Below, piece by piece: positions 15,823-25,472 of a stretch of 64,000 nt of DNA (its first letter is position 1; each line of letters begins with the position of its first letter). The notes beneath the pieces are model-generated. The model saw nothing but the letters and a program-made list of their open reading frames with translations. It did no database searches and had not been told where the DNA came from. The stretch covers positions 1,241,001 through 1,305,000 of the forward strand of contig NC_007512.1 of assembly GCF_000012485.1 (NCBI RefSeq). The letters run 5' to 3'. The position numbers were made by a program, and so were the translations under genes. Source of the DNA: Pelodictyon luteolum DSM 273 (GTDB taxonomy: Bacteria; Bacteroidota; Chlorobiia; Chlorobiales; Chlorobiaceae).

Positions 15823-18468
15823 TTGCCCCCCAGCACCGCACATAGCATCCGGCGCTTCATGCTGCTGCCGTTCCTCTGCATCATGCTCATGCCGCTACCC
15901 GCGGCACATGCTGCTGAAGGTATCCTTCAAAACGACACGCCAAAGGCTCTTTCAAGCACGCCGCGCGCATCCATGTCGGATGCCGAGCCCCTGCTTGTCG
16001 GGATATACTTCAACCGCGTACTTCAGGCAGAGGAAACCATCTACCATGAATCAGAGGAATACTGGATGCCGTTTGAACTCTTTCTCAAACAAACCGGGCT
16101 GAAGGAGCAGGAACGTCAAGGCTCAGTTGCATCCTATGCCACCAACCTCGGAACACTCCGCTTTGACACTGCATCCCTGAAGGAGTTCGAGGGCACAGTC
16201 TGCATAGCATTCACGGACCTGAAAACCGTATTCATCTCCACACCGGTTTTTGACTATTCCCTCTTCGCCGTCATGCTTAATATTCCCTGGCAACCCGGTG
16301 CCCGGCCAAAGCGGGAGCGTGAAGTGCCAGACATCAAGGCACCGGCAGGAACGGTTTCCTATGTCGGCCTGGAGGCCCGGGGCAGCTATGATTTCGAGTC
16401 GGCAACCAATAAAAGCATGCTCGTTGAATCTGCAGGACGAGGGCTCGGCGGCGTTTGGAACATCACCGGATCCGGCGAGTCCAATGAAGCAGGAGATACC
16501 TTCACCCCTACCCGTTATACGTGGACGACCTTCAATAGAAACCTGGCATTCCGCATCGGTACCGGCTATTCCGGGAGCTATTCTCTGATCGGTCCATCCT
16601 ATATGACCGGCGTGCAGTTCGGATGGAACAACCACAGCATCATCCGCCAGCTTGATGCCGAGCAGGGATATGGCAGCGACAGCTTCCTCAGTTTCGACTC
16701 CAACCAGCTGCGTACCCTTGAAGGATCGGGTCCTCCTGGAGGCATCGCTGAACTGCGGTTTGATGGTGAGGTGGTTGCCCGCCAGCGACTGAAACTTGAT
16801 GGTCGCTTTGCATTCGAAAATGTAAGGATGGACAGCGATCTGCGAAAGACAGAGGTCTACATCTATTTTCGTTCCATCAATGAAAATCCACTCAAGGTTA
16901 TCGACTTCAGCCAGACCGTCGCCAGCCGTTCTCTTCCAGCCGGCGAAATCATGGTTCGGGGAGGGGCGGGACGTACTGGCAATGTTCTGGACGGCGAATC
17001 CGGATCAAGCCGCAACAATGAAGCGTTCGCAAACGTCCTCTATGGCATCAGCCAGCGGGTCACCCTTGAAACAGCGATACAGGAAAACCCTGCAACAGGG
17101 ACACCCGATATGCTTGCCGGTACCGTATTGTCCATAGCAAACAACTGGACAACGGCACTCTATGGAGCACAGTCCAACAGGCACAGTGCAGCCGACGTCC
17201 GCGTGGAGGGAGGCAACAGGAACTGGAATGCGTCGTATTGGGGATCACTGCAGGATGCCGGGTACGGGAGCGCCACTGCAGCGAAAGAACAGCGTCATGC
17301 CCTGAGGCTGAGTCTTCGGCCCATGCAGGAACTGACCCTTCAGGCCATCGGCAGTTATCAGGTCCAGGCTGACAGTCTCACGCTTCACTACCTCCTCCCT
17401 GCCGGCACCATCGCCCCCCTGACATGGCTCAGCCTTTCGGCTACCCCGCACGACGACAAGACATACCGGTACGAATCATGGGTACGGCTTGGCAATAACG
17501 ACCGGCTGCGCGGGATCTATGACAATGCAATCGTTTCACTCGATTACCAGCACAACCTTTCACGCCAGCTGAACATGCGGCTTGTCAACGACTATGCCTT
17601 TAAGTCAGGCGACATGGTCACCAACTTCGGCATAGACTGGTACCCCGGAAACAGCTCCAGCGACATCATTGCGACCGTCCTCTCATACTCCGGAGGGTCC
17701 TATGGCATATCGGGGTCATGGAGCCGCTACCTCAATACCGGACTGAGGTTCGCCATGCAGTACACCTTCAATATGAACAACGCAGCAAATCTGGCGACGA
17801 CAGACATCGAGTCTGCATACGGCAGCAGCACAACATCGGCAAAAAGCATCTCCCTCAGCATGTCCTGGGACCTCGGCTGGTCAAACAGGGGCTTCATACC
17901 CATCAACCGCAATGCAGTCACCCTGACCAGAGGTGCACTGGCCGGCTCGCTTGACATTGCCAACGAGTCCAGCCTCTCCGCATCAGACATCAATGACATC
18001 CAGATACTCCTGAACGGGAGGCGCATGCAGCAACGCCAGCTGAACGGAGATTTCTTTGTCGGCGGCCTCCCTCCAGGGATTTACCGGGTTTCTGTCGATC
18101 AGGAAAACCTGCCGATTGAGCTGGTGACCGAAAAAAATGAAGTGAGGGTTGAAATCAAGAACGGTGCGGTGACGGGCATGAAGATCCCCGTCTATGCCGA
18201 ATACGGTGCTGCTGGCATGGTACGGGGCGCCGGGGGCGAGAGTATTGGCGGCGCCGTCGTAAGGGTGTCGGATGCGGAGGGGACGACCATTAAAAAAGCC
18301 GTAACAAACCAGTTCGGCTATTACAGGGTAGACGGACTCCGGGCCGGCACGTATCAGGCTGTCGTGGAATCCAATGGAGGAATAAGGATAGAATCACCAT
18401 CTAAAATGCAGTTCAGCATCATCGATGACTACGTGTTCAACGTCAACCTGACGGCGGCTGACCACTGA
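15823..18468 (+). CDS. Outer-membrane usher-like protein
   Basis: This frame gives 881 residues from a TTG at 15823; an ATG at 15859 directly before the hydrophobic signal (MLLPFLCIMLMPLPAAHA) is an alternative start. After an N-terminal periplasmic part (about 35-180) comes a long beta-rich barrel-like region with a usher-type middle insertion (GPPGGIAELRFDGEVVARQ, then GRFAFENVRM), followed by NDIQILLNGRRMQQRQL and LPPGIYRVSV. The C-terminus (about 800-870) is a carboxypeptidase-regulatory-like beta domain (GGAVVRVSDAEG, NQFGYYRVDGL, GTYQAVVES). This layout matches divergent ushers that secrete and assemble pili. Assignment rests on overall pattern and on the chaperone and pilin-like neighbours. 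Confidence 0.7.
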   Translation: MPPSTAHSIRRFMLLPFLCIMLMPLPAAHAAEGILQNDTPKALSSTPRASMSDAEPLLVGIYFNRVLQAEETIYHESEEYWMPFELFLKQTGLKEQERQGSVASYATNLGTLRFDTASLKEFEGTVCIAFTDLKTVFISTPVFDYSLFAVMLNIPWQPGARPKREREVPDIKAPAGTVSYVGLEARGSYDFESATNKSMLVESAGRGLGGVWNITGSGESNEAGDTFTPTRYTWTTFNRNLAFRIGTGYSGSYSLIGPSYMTGVQFGWNNHSIIRQLDAEQGYGSDSFLSFDSNQLRTLEGSGPPGGIAELRFDGEVVARQRLKLDGRFAFENVRMDSDLRKTEVYIYFRSINENPLKVIDFSQTVASRSLPAGEIMVRGGAGRTGNVLDGESGSSRNNEAFANVLYGISQRVTLETAIQENPATGTPDMLAGTVLSIANNWTTALYGAQSNRHSAADVRVEGGNRNWNASYWGSLQDAGYGSATAAKEQRHALRLSLRPMQELTLQAIGSYQVQADSLTLHYLLPAGTIAPLTWLSLSATPHDDKTYRYESWVRLGNNDRLRGIYDNAIVSLDYQHNLSRQLNMRLVNDYAFKSGDMVTNFGIDWYPGNSSSDIIATVLSYSGGSYGISGSWSRYLNTGLRFAMQYTFNMNNAANLATTDIESAYGSSTTSAKSISLSMSWDLGWSNRGFIPINRNAVTLTRGALAGSLDIANESSLSASDINDIQILLNGRRMQQRQLNGDFFVGGLPPGIYRVSVDQENLPIELVTEKNEVRVEIKNGAVTGMKIPVYAEYGAAGMVRGAGGESIGGAVVRVSDAEGTTIKKAVTNQFGYYRVDGLRAGTYQAVVESNGGIRIESPSKMQFSIIDDYVFNVNLTAADH

Positions 18469-18474
18469 CCGGCC

Positions 18475-19710
18475 TTATTCCACAGGGCCATGAGGTGCTT
18501 CGACGCCGTGGCTGCGCAGGAACTTCCTGATGTTGCGGGCTGCCTGGCGGATACGCTCCTCGTTCTCGATCATTGCAATCCTCACATACTCGTCTCCGTA
18601 GGCGCCGAAGCCGATGCCGGGGCTTACGGCAACCTTGCCTTCCCTCAGAAGCCGCTTCGAGAACTCAAGGCTGCCCATCTCGCGGAAGGGTTCAGGGATA
18701 TGGGCCCATACGAACATGCTTGCCCTCGGAGTGGTAAGCGGCCAGCCTGCGTTCTCGAAGCTCTTGATCATGACGTCACGACGTTTCCGGTAGACTTCGG
18801 TAATCTCCTGCACGCAGCTCTGGTCGCCATTCAGGGCCACGGTGGAAGCGACCTGGATCGGGGTGAAGGTGCCGTAATCGAGCCAGCTTTTTATTTTCTC
18901 AAGCGCACCGATAAGCTTGGCGTTGCCGACCATGAACCCCATGCGCCAGCCGGCCATGTTGTAGGTTTTCGACAGGGTGTAGCTTTCAACGGCCACATCC
19001 TTGGCTCCGGGCACCTGGAGAATGGAAGGGGTGACATAGCCGTCAAAGGTTATTTCGGCATAGGCGATGTCGCTGATGATGTAGAACCGCTCCTGGCGTG
19101 CGATATCAACCAGCTTCTCATAGAATGAGAGGTTGACGGTCGCTGTCGTCGGGTTGTTGGGGAAGTTGACGACCAGATACTTCGGCTTGGGGGTCGACTC
19201 CCTGAGGGCTGTTTCCACGTTGCGGAAGAACGCATCCTCATCAAGGGTGAAATCCTCGTTCAGCTCCAGTTTCATGCGGTGCACGTTGCCGCCGGCAAGG
19301 ATGAACGCCTGGGAATGGATCGGGTAGCAGGGATCGGGCACCATGGCGAGGTCGCCGGGGTTGGTGATGGCCTGCACAAGATGGACATACCCCTCTTTCG
19401 AACCCATGGTCACAACGATTTCACGGTCGAGGTCGAGATCAACGTTGTATTTCCTCTGGTACCAGTTTGCCACTGCACCGCGAAGCTTATAGATCCCTTT
19501 CGAGACCGAGTAACCGTGGGTTCTCGGGCGGTTGATGCTTTCAACCAGCTTGTCGACGATATGCTGCGGGGTCGGGCCGTCAGGGTTGCCCATCGAAAAA
19601 TCGATGACATCCTCCCCCGCCCGCCGTTCAGCCATTTTCAGTTCATTGACGGCGGCAAAGACATATTTTGGAAGGCGCTTGATCCTGTCAAACTCGATTT
19701 CATCAAACAT
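18475..19710 (-). CDS. alaC: Alanine-synthesising PLP aminotransferase (AlaC type)
   Basis: The ATG at 19710 begins MFDEIEFDRIKRLPKYVF, which lines up with the start of E. coli AlaC; the frame extends to 19761 but without added homology. The 411-residue product shows DFSMGNPDGPTPQHIV, TMGSKEG, NFPNNPTTATV and the PLP lysine in LSKTYNMAGWRMGFMVGN, and it keeps AlaC-like motifs throughout. The family transfers amino groups between glutamate and pyruvate. It converges with the usher gene (6 bp between stops). Confident at family level; substrate by homology. Confidence 0.88.
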   Translation of the reverse strand: MFDEIEFDRIKRLPKYVFAAVNELKMAERRAGEDVIDFSMGNPDGPTPQHIVDKLVESINRPRTHGYSVSKGIYKLRGAVANWYQRKYNVDLDLDREIVVTMGSKEGYVHLVQAITNPGDLAMVPDPCYPIHSQAFILAGGNVHRMKLELNEDFTLDEDAFFRNVETALRESTPKPKYLVVNFPNNPTTATVNLSFYEKLVDIARQERFYIISDIAYAEITFDGYVTPSILQVPGAKDVAVESYTLSKTYNMAGWRMGFMVGNAKLIGALEKIKSWLDYGTFTPIQVASTVALNGDQSCVQEITEVYRKRRDVMIKSFENAGWPLTTPRASMFVWAHIPEPFREMGSLEFSKRLLREGKVAVSPGIGFGAYGDEYVRIAMIENEERIRQAARNIRKFLRSHGVEAPHGPVE

Positions 19711-19802
19711 GGGCGGTGTCCGGAAGAGTGAATGGGTCACTGGGAAGTGGATGTTCAGCAATCATAAGCAAAAAGCGGCTGAAATCAATACGTCGGCCGT
19801 AT

Positions 19803-20288
19803 TTATTTGGCGGCGACACGGGCGCCGGGGTCTGCCGCCCCTGGAAGCTCTGAAGTGCAGGCAGGACAGCGTGACGCCTGTTGGGGCACAAGCGTGAGGC
19901 AGTACGGACATGTCTTCTTGGATGGCGGTGCGGGTGCGGCATCCGCTTTCTGCCGGAGCCTGTTGATCGCCTTCACCAGAATGAAGACCGAGAAGGCCAT
20001 GATTGTGAAGCTGACGAGAGCGTTGAGGAAGAGGCCGTAATTGAGGGTGACGGCTCCGGCGGCTCTTGCATTGGCAAGTGCCGCATACGGACCCGGCTCA
20101 ACACCCTCCTTCATGACAACATAGAGGTTGCTGAAGTCCACTCCCCCTGTTAGGAGTCCGAGCGGCGGCATCATGACCTCGGATACAAGTGTATTGACAA
20201 TCGAGCCGAACGCCCCGCCGACGATGATACCCACCGCCATGTCGACAACATTGCCCTTTAGTGCAAACTCCTTGAACTCTTTAAGCAT
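19803..20288 (-). CDS. mscL: Large-conductance mechanosensitive channel with zinc-ribbon tail
   Basis: The ATG at 20288 has a purine-rich GAGAGGGGGG upstream; an upstream in-frame ATG would add seven residues. The 161-residue product has the MscL pattern: MLKEFKEFALKGNVVDMAVG at the N-terminus, the pore helix with IIVGGAFGSIV, and the second helix FTIMAFSVFILVKAINRL. It releases solutes under osmotic downshock. The tail after about residue 120 carries CPYC and CPAC pairs that would form a zinc ribbon, an extension absent from E. coli MscL but seen in some bacterial members. Confidence 0.93.
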   Translation of the reverse strand: MLKEFKEFALKGNVVDMAVGIIVGGAFGSIVNTLVSEVMMPPLGLLTGGVDFSNLYVVMKEGVEPGPYAALANARAAGAVTLNYGLFLNALVSFTIMAFSVFILVKAINRLRQKADAAPAPPSKKTCPYCLTLVPQQASRCPACTSELPGAADPGARVAAK

Positions 20289-20497
20289 CGAACGGCCCCC
20301 CTCTCTCATGTCTGGTTCATATGGTCACGCTGAGCCGGCCCGGCGCACCCGGCATCAGCGATTAACATCACCATAAAAGGTACTGCTCCAGAAGCTGAAA
20401 TCATCCTACATGATGGTCTTTTCTGATTATTTGATTATAATACTATGTTTTCGCCCTTTCCGCCCCCGCACCTTGAACCCAACGCCAAATCCACTTC

Positions 20498-22006
20498 GTG
20501 CAAGAAAAACAGAGACTTGAAGGCGAACGCCTGAAGCAGGAAATCACCGAGGTGACCGGCAATGCGTTCAACAGCTGCTATCAGTGCGGGAAATGCACAG
20601 CCGGCTGCCCTGCCGGGAACCTTATGGACAACCCTCCCACCCGGATCATGCGCCTCGTACAGGCCGGCATGGTCGAGGAGGCACTCAGAAGCGATGCCCT
20701 CTGGTACTGCGTCGGGTGCATGACATGCACCTCCCGCTGCCCTCAGAACATGGACATTGCTGGCACCATGGACGCCCTGCGCTCCATCGCCCTCAGAACC
20801 GGTACGGTATCGGATGACAAAGCCAAAAAGCTGGTCACAGCATTCCATGTCTCGTTCCTGAACAATATCAAAAAGCACGGACGGCTTCAGGAACTCTCCC
20901 TCGTCCAGAGCTATAAACTCCGCACCCGCAGCTTCCTGCAGGATGCCGGAGCCGGCATCACCATGCTCAGGGAAGGCAAGATCAATCCGCTCCATGCCCT
21001 TACAGGCAAAGAGGATGTCAAAGGCAAGGATCAGATCGCGGCGATATTTGCCGCCGCCCAAAAGCCCGGCAGCCACCATACTGCGACGAGGAAACCCAAA
21101 AAAAACACGTTCACTCCCGGAGCTCCCATTTCGATAGCCCCCGGCTCGACCATCGGATACTATCCCGGCTGCTCCCTCAGCGGAACTGCGAAGGAGTATG
21201 ACATCTCCGTACGGAAAATGTGTTCGCTTCTCGGCCTGACGCTGAAGGAAATCCCTGACTGGAACTGCTGCGGTGCCACTTCGGCGCATGCCACGAACCA
21301 CAAACTCTCCCTCCTGCTTCCAGCACGTAACCAGGCATTGGCGGACAGGGAGGGGATGGATCTTGTGCTGGCACCCTGTGCGGCATGCCAGAACCGTCAG
21401 GTCATGGCACGACGTGCACTCATGGAAGACCCGGAGCTCCGGCGCGAGCTGAAGGCGGCAACCGGTATGGAGGCAACAGGCAATGCCCAGTTCATCGGCG
21501 TAACCCAGCTGCTCGAAGCCCTTGGTTCGGAAGAGATCGCAAAACATGTGAAGAAACCGCTGGTTTCGCTTTCCCTTGCCTGTTACTACGGGTGCCTGCT
21601 TGTCAGGCCTTTTGATGCCATGCAGTTTGACGACCCTGAAAACCCGATGAAAATGGAGGCTGTCCTCCAGACTCTCGGAGCCTCCACCGTCGACTGGGCT
21701 TTCAAGATCGAGTGCTGCGGTGCGGGCCTCACCCTGGCCCAGCAGGGCATGGTGGAGGACCTCACCTACAACATTGCAAGGAATGCACAGGCGAACGGCG
21801 CTGAAGCCTTTGCTGTCGCCTGCCCGCTCTGCCACGCCAACCTCGATATGCGCCAGGAAGGCATGAGAAAACGCTACGGGGACATCAAACCAATGCCGGT
21901 GTACTATATTTCCGAACTGGTAGCCATCGCCTGCGGTGCCGATCCCGTGGAAGTAGCCGTCGGCAAGCATTTTGTCCCCGCACTGGACATGGTCTCACAC
22001 CGATAA
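20498..22006 (+). CDS. hdrCB: Fused heterodisulfide reductase subunits C and B
   Basis: The GTG at 20498 gives 502 residues. The N-terminal part (about 20-110) is HdrC-like with two cubane motifs (CYQCGKCTAGCP and CVGCMTCTSRCP). The C-terminal part (about 205-490) is HdrB-like with two CCG domains: YYPGCS / NCCGAT / APCAAC and CYYGC / ECCGAG / CPLCHANLD, which hold the noncubane clusters that split disulfides. The two subunits are separate in methanogens. It heads a six-gene hdr/flox run and likely forms the disulfide-reducing (or thiol-oxidising) end of an electron-bifurcating complex; DsrC is a possible partner by analogy. Confidence 0.88.
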   Translation: MQEKQRLEGERLKQEITEVTGNAFNSCYQCGKCTAGCPAGNLMDNPPTRIMRLVQAGMVEEALRSDALWYCVGCMTCTSRCPQNMDIAGTMDALRSIALRTGTVSDDKAKKLVTAFHVSFLNNIKKHGRLQELSLVQSYKLRTRSFLQDAGAGITMLREGKINPLHALTGKEDVKGKDQIAAIFAAAQKPGSHHTATRKPKKNTFTPGAPISIAPGSTIGYYPGCSLSGTAKEYDISVRKMCSLLGLTLKEIPDWNCCGATSAHATNHKLSLLLPARNQALADREGMDLVLAPCAACQNRQVMARRALMEDPELRRELKAATGMEATGNAQFIGVTQLLEALGSEEIAKHVKKPLVSLSLACYYGCLLVRPFDAMQFDDPENPMKMEAVLQTLGASTVDWAFKIECCGAGLTLAQQGMVEDLTYNIARNAQANGAEAFAVACPLCHANLDMRQEGMRKRYGDIKPMPVYYISELVAIACGADPVEVAVGKHFVPALDMVSHR

Positions 22007-22156
22007 CACCTCAAAGACGAAAAGCGCATCAAAAAACGCCTCTCAATGCGGAAGCTGCACCTCGCCGGTGTACAGAGGAACGCGCGCAACTGAATTTCAA
22101 GGGAGCCCGCTGCACGGGAGCAGCAGCAACTCCTGACCAAAACCGAGACGATACAC

Positions 22157-24127
22157 ATGGCAAAAATAGGAGTCTTCGTCTGCCACTGCGGCGAAAACAT
22201 CGCCGCCAAGGTAGACTGCACCAAGCTCACAGCCGCGATGGAGAGCCATCCCGGCGTTTCCATAGCGACCGAGTACAAGTACTTCTGCTCCGACCCCGGC
22301 CAGGAGAGCATCAAGAAAGCGATCGTCGAGCAAGGGCTCACCGGCGTCATCGTTGCCGCCTGTTCGCCCCGCATGCATGAAGCGACCTTCCGCAAGGCAT
22401 GTGCGGCAGCAGGCCTCAACCCCTACCTCTGCGAAATCGCAAACATCAGGGAGCAGTGTTCCTGGGTTCACAGCGATGGAGATGAGGCGACAGAGAAAGC
22501 AATCGAGATCACCCGTTCGCTTGTCGAAAAGGTAAAGCGGAACAATGAGCTGCAGCCCATCCTGGTGCCGGTCACCAAACGCGCACTCGTCATCGGAGGC
22601 GGCATTGCCGGCATCCAGGCTGCCCTTGACATCGCCAATGCGGGCGGAGAGGTTGTGCTGGTCGAGCGCGAAGCCTCGCTTGGCGGCCACATGGCCCAGC
22701 TCTCTGAAACCTTCCCTACCCTTGACTGCTCGCAGTGCATCATGACACCCCGCATGGTCGAGGCGGCACAGCACCCGAACATCCGCCTGCTCACGTATGC
22801 TGAAGTCGAAAAAGTCGAGGGTTTCATAGGAAACTTCCATGTCAGGGTCAAAATGAAGGCCCGGTATGTCGACATGTACGCCTGCACCGGATGCGGGGAC
22901 TGCATCCAGAAATGCCCCCAGAAGAAGATTTCCGCTGAGTTCGACTGCGGGCTGGCCAACCGGCCCGCCATCTACACGCCGTTCGCACAGGCCGTGCCGA
23001 ACAAGCCGGTCATCGATCGTCAGCACTGCACCTACTTCAAGAACGGAAAATGCAAGGTCTGCCAGAAGGTCTGCCAGACCAATGCCATCAATTTCGATAT
23101 GGAAGACGAGTACCTTGATCTGGAAATCGGCGCCATTGTCGTGGCGACAGGGTTCCAGATCCAGAACACCTCGCTTTACGGAGAATACGGCTATGGGCGC
23201 TATCCCGATGTGGTGACAGGTCTGCAGTTCGAGCGGCTCGCTTCGGCCAGCGGCCCCACCGGCGGCAGGATAGCCCGTCCCTCCGACGGAAAGGAACCCG
23301 AAACGGTGGTGTTCATCCAGTGCGCCGGATCGCGGGATCCCTCGAAAGGCGTAAGCTACTGTTCAAAGATCTGCTGCATGTACACGGCCAAACATGCCAT
23401 GCTGTATGCGCACAAGAACCACCACGGCACAAGCCGCGTCTTCTACATGGACATCAGGGCCGCCGGCAAGGGGTATGACGAATTCACCCGCCGCGCCATC
23501 GAGGAAGACGGTGCCGGCTATATCCGCGGCAGGGTCAGCAAGCTGTGGGAGGAAAACGGAAAGCTGATGGTGCGCGGCGTCGACACCCTGCTCGGCAGAC
23601 CCGTTGAGGTACCCGCCGACATGGTGGTGCTGGCCACCGCGATGGTGCCGCAGCCCGATGCCAAAGAGTTTGCCAAAACGCTCGGCATCGGCTGTGATGA
23701 ATACGGCTTCTTCAACGAGGCCCACATGAAACTCCGCCCTGTAGAAACCGCGACTGCCGGCATATTCCTTGCCGGAGCCTGCCAGTCACCAAAGGACATC
23801 CCGGACTCCGTCGCTCAGGCCTCGGCAGCGGCAAGCAAGGTGCTCGCCCTCTTCAGCCGTGAAAAGCTGGAGCGTGAACCCATCATCGCAATGAACAACG
23901 AGGCAACCTGTTCGGGCTGCTGGGGCTGCGTGCTCGCCTGCCCGTACAACGCCATCGAAAAAAAGGACATCACCGACCGTGCAGGCAACCTCATCCGGCG
24001 GGTAGCCTCCGTCAACCCCGGTCTCTGCCAGGGATGCGGCACCTGCGTCACCTTCTGCCGCTCGAACAGCATCGATCTGGCAGGGTTTACAGAAAAACAG
24101 ATATTTGCAGAGGTGATGGGGCTCTAA
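22157..24127 (+). CDS. hdrA: Heterodisulfide reductase subunit A
   Basis: At 656 residues this is full-length HdrA. Seen in order: an N-terminal Cys-containing domain (VCHCGENI, CSPRMHE), the FAD-binding Rossmann motif VIGGGIAGIQAALD at about 143, the TLDCSQCIMTP cluster site, ferredoxin motifs CTGCGDCIQKCP and CKVCQKVCQ, and a C-terminal ferredoxin pair CSGCWGCVLACP and CQGCGTCVTFC. HdrA holds the bifurcating flavin in Hdr complexes. It lies between hdrCB and the mvhD-like gene, matching Hdr-Flox gene sets. Confidence 0.92.
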   Translation: MAKIGVFVCHCGENIAAKVDCTKLTAAMESHPGVSIATEYKYFCSDPGQESIKKAIVEQGLTGVIVAACSPRMHEATFRKACAAAGLNPYLCEIANIREQCSWVHSDGDEATEKAIEITRSLVEKVKRNNELQPILVPVTKRALVIGGGIAGIQAALDIANAGGEVVLVEREASLGGHMAQLSETFPTLDCSQCIMTPRMVEAAQHPNIRLLTYAEVEKVEGFIGNFHVRVKMKARYVDMYACTGCGDCIQKCPQKKISAEFDCGLANRPAIYTPFAQAVPNKPVIDRQHCTYFKNGKCKVCQKVCQTNAINFDMEDEYLDLEIGAIVVATGFQIQNTSLYGEYGYGRYPDVVTGLQFERLASASGPTGGRIARPSDGKEPETVVFIQCAGSRDPSKGVSYCSKICCMYTAKHAMLYAHKNHHGTSRVFYMDIRAAGKGYDEFTRRAIEEDGAGYIRGRVSKLWEENGKLMVRGVDTLLGRPVEVPADMVVLATAMVPQPDAKEFAKTLGIGCDEYGFFNEAHMKLRPVETATAGIFLAGACQSPKDIPDSVAQASAAASKVLALFSREKLEREPIIAMNNEATCSGCWGCVLACPYNAIEKKDITDRAGNLIRRVASVNPGLCQGCGTCVTFCRSNSIDLAGFTEKQIFAEVMGL

Positions 24128-24164
24128 AGCCCCCGCCCTGAAACCAGAGCAGGAGATACCACCG

Positions 24165-24614
24165 ATGAGTGAAGTGTTCGAGCCTAAAATCGTCGCATTC
24201 GTCTGCACCTACTGCACCTATGCAGGGGCAGACCTTGCCGGCACCAGCAGGCTGAAATACCCGTCCAACGTCCGCATCGTGCGCCTGCCGTGCACCGGAC
24301 GCATCAGTCCGATGTTCATCCTGAAGGCCCTTCAGAAGGGTGCCGACGGGGTGCTGGTGAGCGGCTGTCACCCCGGTGACTGCCATTTCGACCACGGCAA
24401 CTACCACGCCCGCCGCCGCTGGACCGTGTTCAACTCCCTCCTGCAGTTCGCCGGAGTGCCCGAAGAGCGGGTGAAGTTCTCTTGGATCAGCGCAGCCGAA
24501 GGCATCAAGTTCGCAGAACTGATCAGGGATATCACAGAGGACATCAGAAAAATCGGGCCGTTTGAAGAGTACCATACACTGATTGCCGAAACCGGCAGCG
24601 CAGCTCCATTATAA
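24165..24614 (+). CDS. floxD: MvhD/FloxD electron-transfer subunit
   Basis: This 149-residue protein is an MvhD-family iron-sulfur protein with CTYCTYAG, LPCTGR and GCHPGDCHF, which ligate a [2Fe-2S] cluster. In methanogens MvhD links hydrogenase to HdrA; in Flox-Hdr complexes the FloxD subunit links the NADH-oxidising module to HdrA. No hydrogenase gene is nearby and flavin oxidoreductase genes follow, so the Flox role is favoured. Confidence 0.88.
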   Translation: MSEVFEPKIVAFVCTYCTYAGADLAGTSRLKYPSNVRIVRLPCTGRISPMFILKALQKGADGVLVSGCHPGDCHFDHGNYHARRRWTVFNSLLQFAGVPEERVKFSWISAAEGIKFAELIRDITEDIRKIGPFEEYHTLIAETGSAAPL

Positions 24615-24628
24615 TCCACACCCTCTTC

Positions 24629-25459
24629 ATGAGCATACAGGAACACTACCGGTCCCGTGCAAAAGAACTGCTGAGTGCGGGGACCGTCAAAATGGTCATC
24701 GGCTACGGCGCCGGATCCACCCCGGACCGCCGCCGCCCCGTTTTCATCACAAGCCCCGATGAGGCCGACCGGCTCGTGCTGGACACGACCTGCCGAACCA
24801 ACCTCTCGGGCTATCTGCTTCGCGAGGGACTCCTCAGCGACCAGAAGCAGGTGGCCGTCTTTCTCACGGTGGACGGCATCCGTTCGCTCAACGTCCTTGC
24901 TGCCGAGTCGCAGCTTGATACATCGCAGGTGCTGGTGTTTGGTTTCGGCATTGAGGGCGACCAGGCAAGGGCGATTGAGGGCGAGCGGGCGGCTGATTTC
25001 AAATCAGTCATTGCCGCAGCGAAGGAACAGCGCAAGAGTCAGCCGGCAGATGAGCTGCAGGAGAAGCTCGAAGCGATGACGCCCAAAGAGCGCTTCAGTT
25101 TCTGGGAAGGGGAATTCTCCCGCTGCATCAAATGCTACGCATGCCGACAGGCCTGCCCGATGTGCTGGTGCCGCCGGTGCGTTGTCGACAACAACCAGCC
25201 GCAGTGGGTAAACACCTCATCCCACACCCTCGGCAACCTTGAATGGAACCTCCTCCGGGCATTCCATCTGGCGGGACGGTGCGTCGAATGTGGCAACTGC
25301 AGCCGGGCATGCCCGGCCGACATCCCGCTGCATCTCCTCAACCGCAGGATGGCCGATGAGGTCCAGGCATCGTTCGACCACTATCCCGGCATGGACGAAG
25401 CGCAGGAGCCGGTGCTCGCAAGCTTCAGAAAAGACGATCCTGAGACATTCATTCTTTAA
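24629..25459 (+). CDS. floxC: Iron-sulfur subunit of the Flox module (FloxC-like)
   Basis: This 276-residue protein has an alpha/beta N-terminal domain of unknown detail (about 1-140) and a C-terminal double [4Fe-4S] domain: CIKCYACRQACPMCWCRRC and CVECGNCSRACP. The extra Cys in the first motif (PMCWCRRC) could bind a further metal. It lies 14 bp after floxD and 13 bp before the HydB-like gene. The A to D letters follow the published Flox naming as I recall it, so the symbol is less certain than the complex membership. Confidence 0.72.
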   Translation: MSIQEHYRSRAKELLSAGTVKMVIGYGAGSTPDRRRPVFITSPDEADRLVLDTTCRTNLSGYLLREGLLSDQKQVAVFLTVDGIRSLNVLAAESQLDTSQVLVFGFGIEGDQARAIEGERAADFKSVIAAAKEQRKSQPADELQEKLEAMTPKERFSFWEGEFSRCIKCYACRQACPMCWCRRCVVDNNQPQWVNTSSHTLGNLEWNLLRAFHLAGRCVECGNCSRACPADIPLHLLNRRMADEVQASFDHYPGMDEAQEPVLASFRKDDPETFIL

Positions 25460-25472
25460 CTGAACACAAGAG

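Noticed and set aside
20435-21970. Long minus-strand ORF (about 511 codons) antisense to hdrCB
   Set aside because: It lies exactly over a gene with well-conserved cysteine motifs and has no family features; a shadow frame of GC-rich coding DNA.
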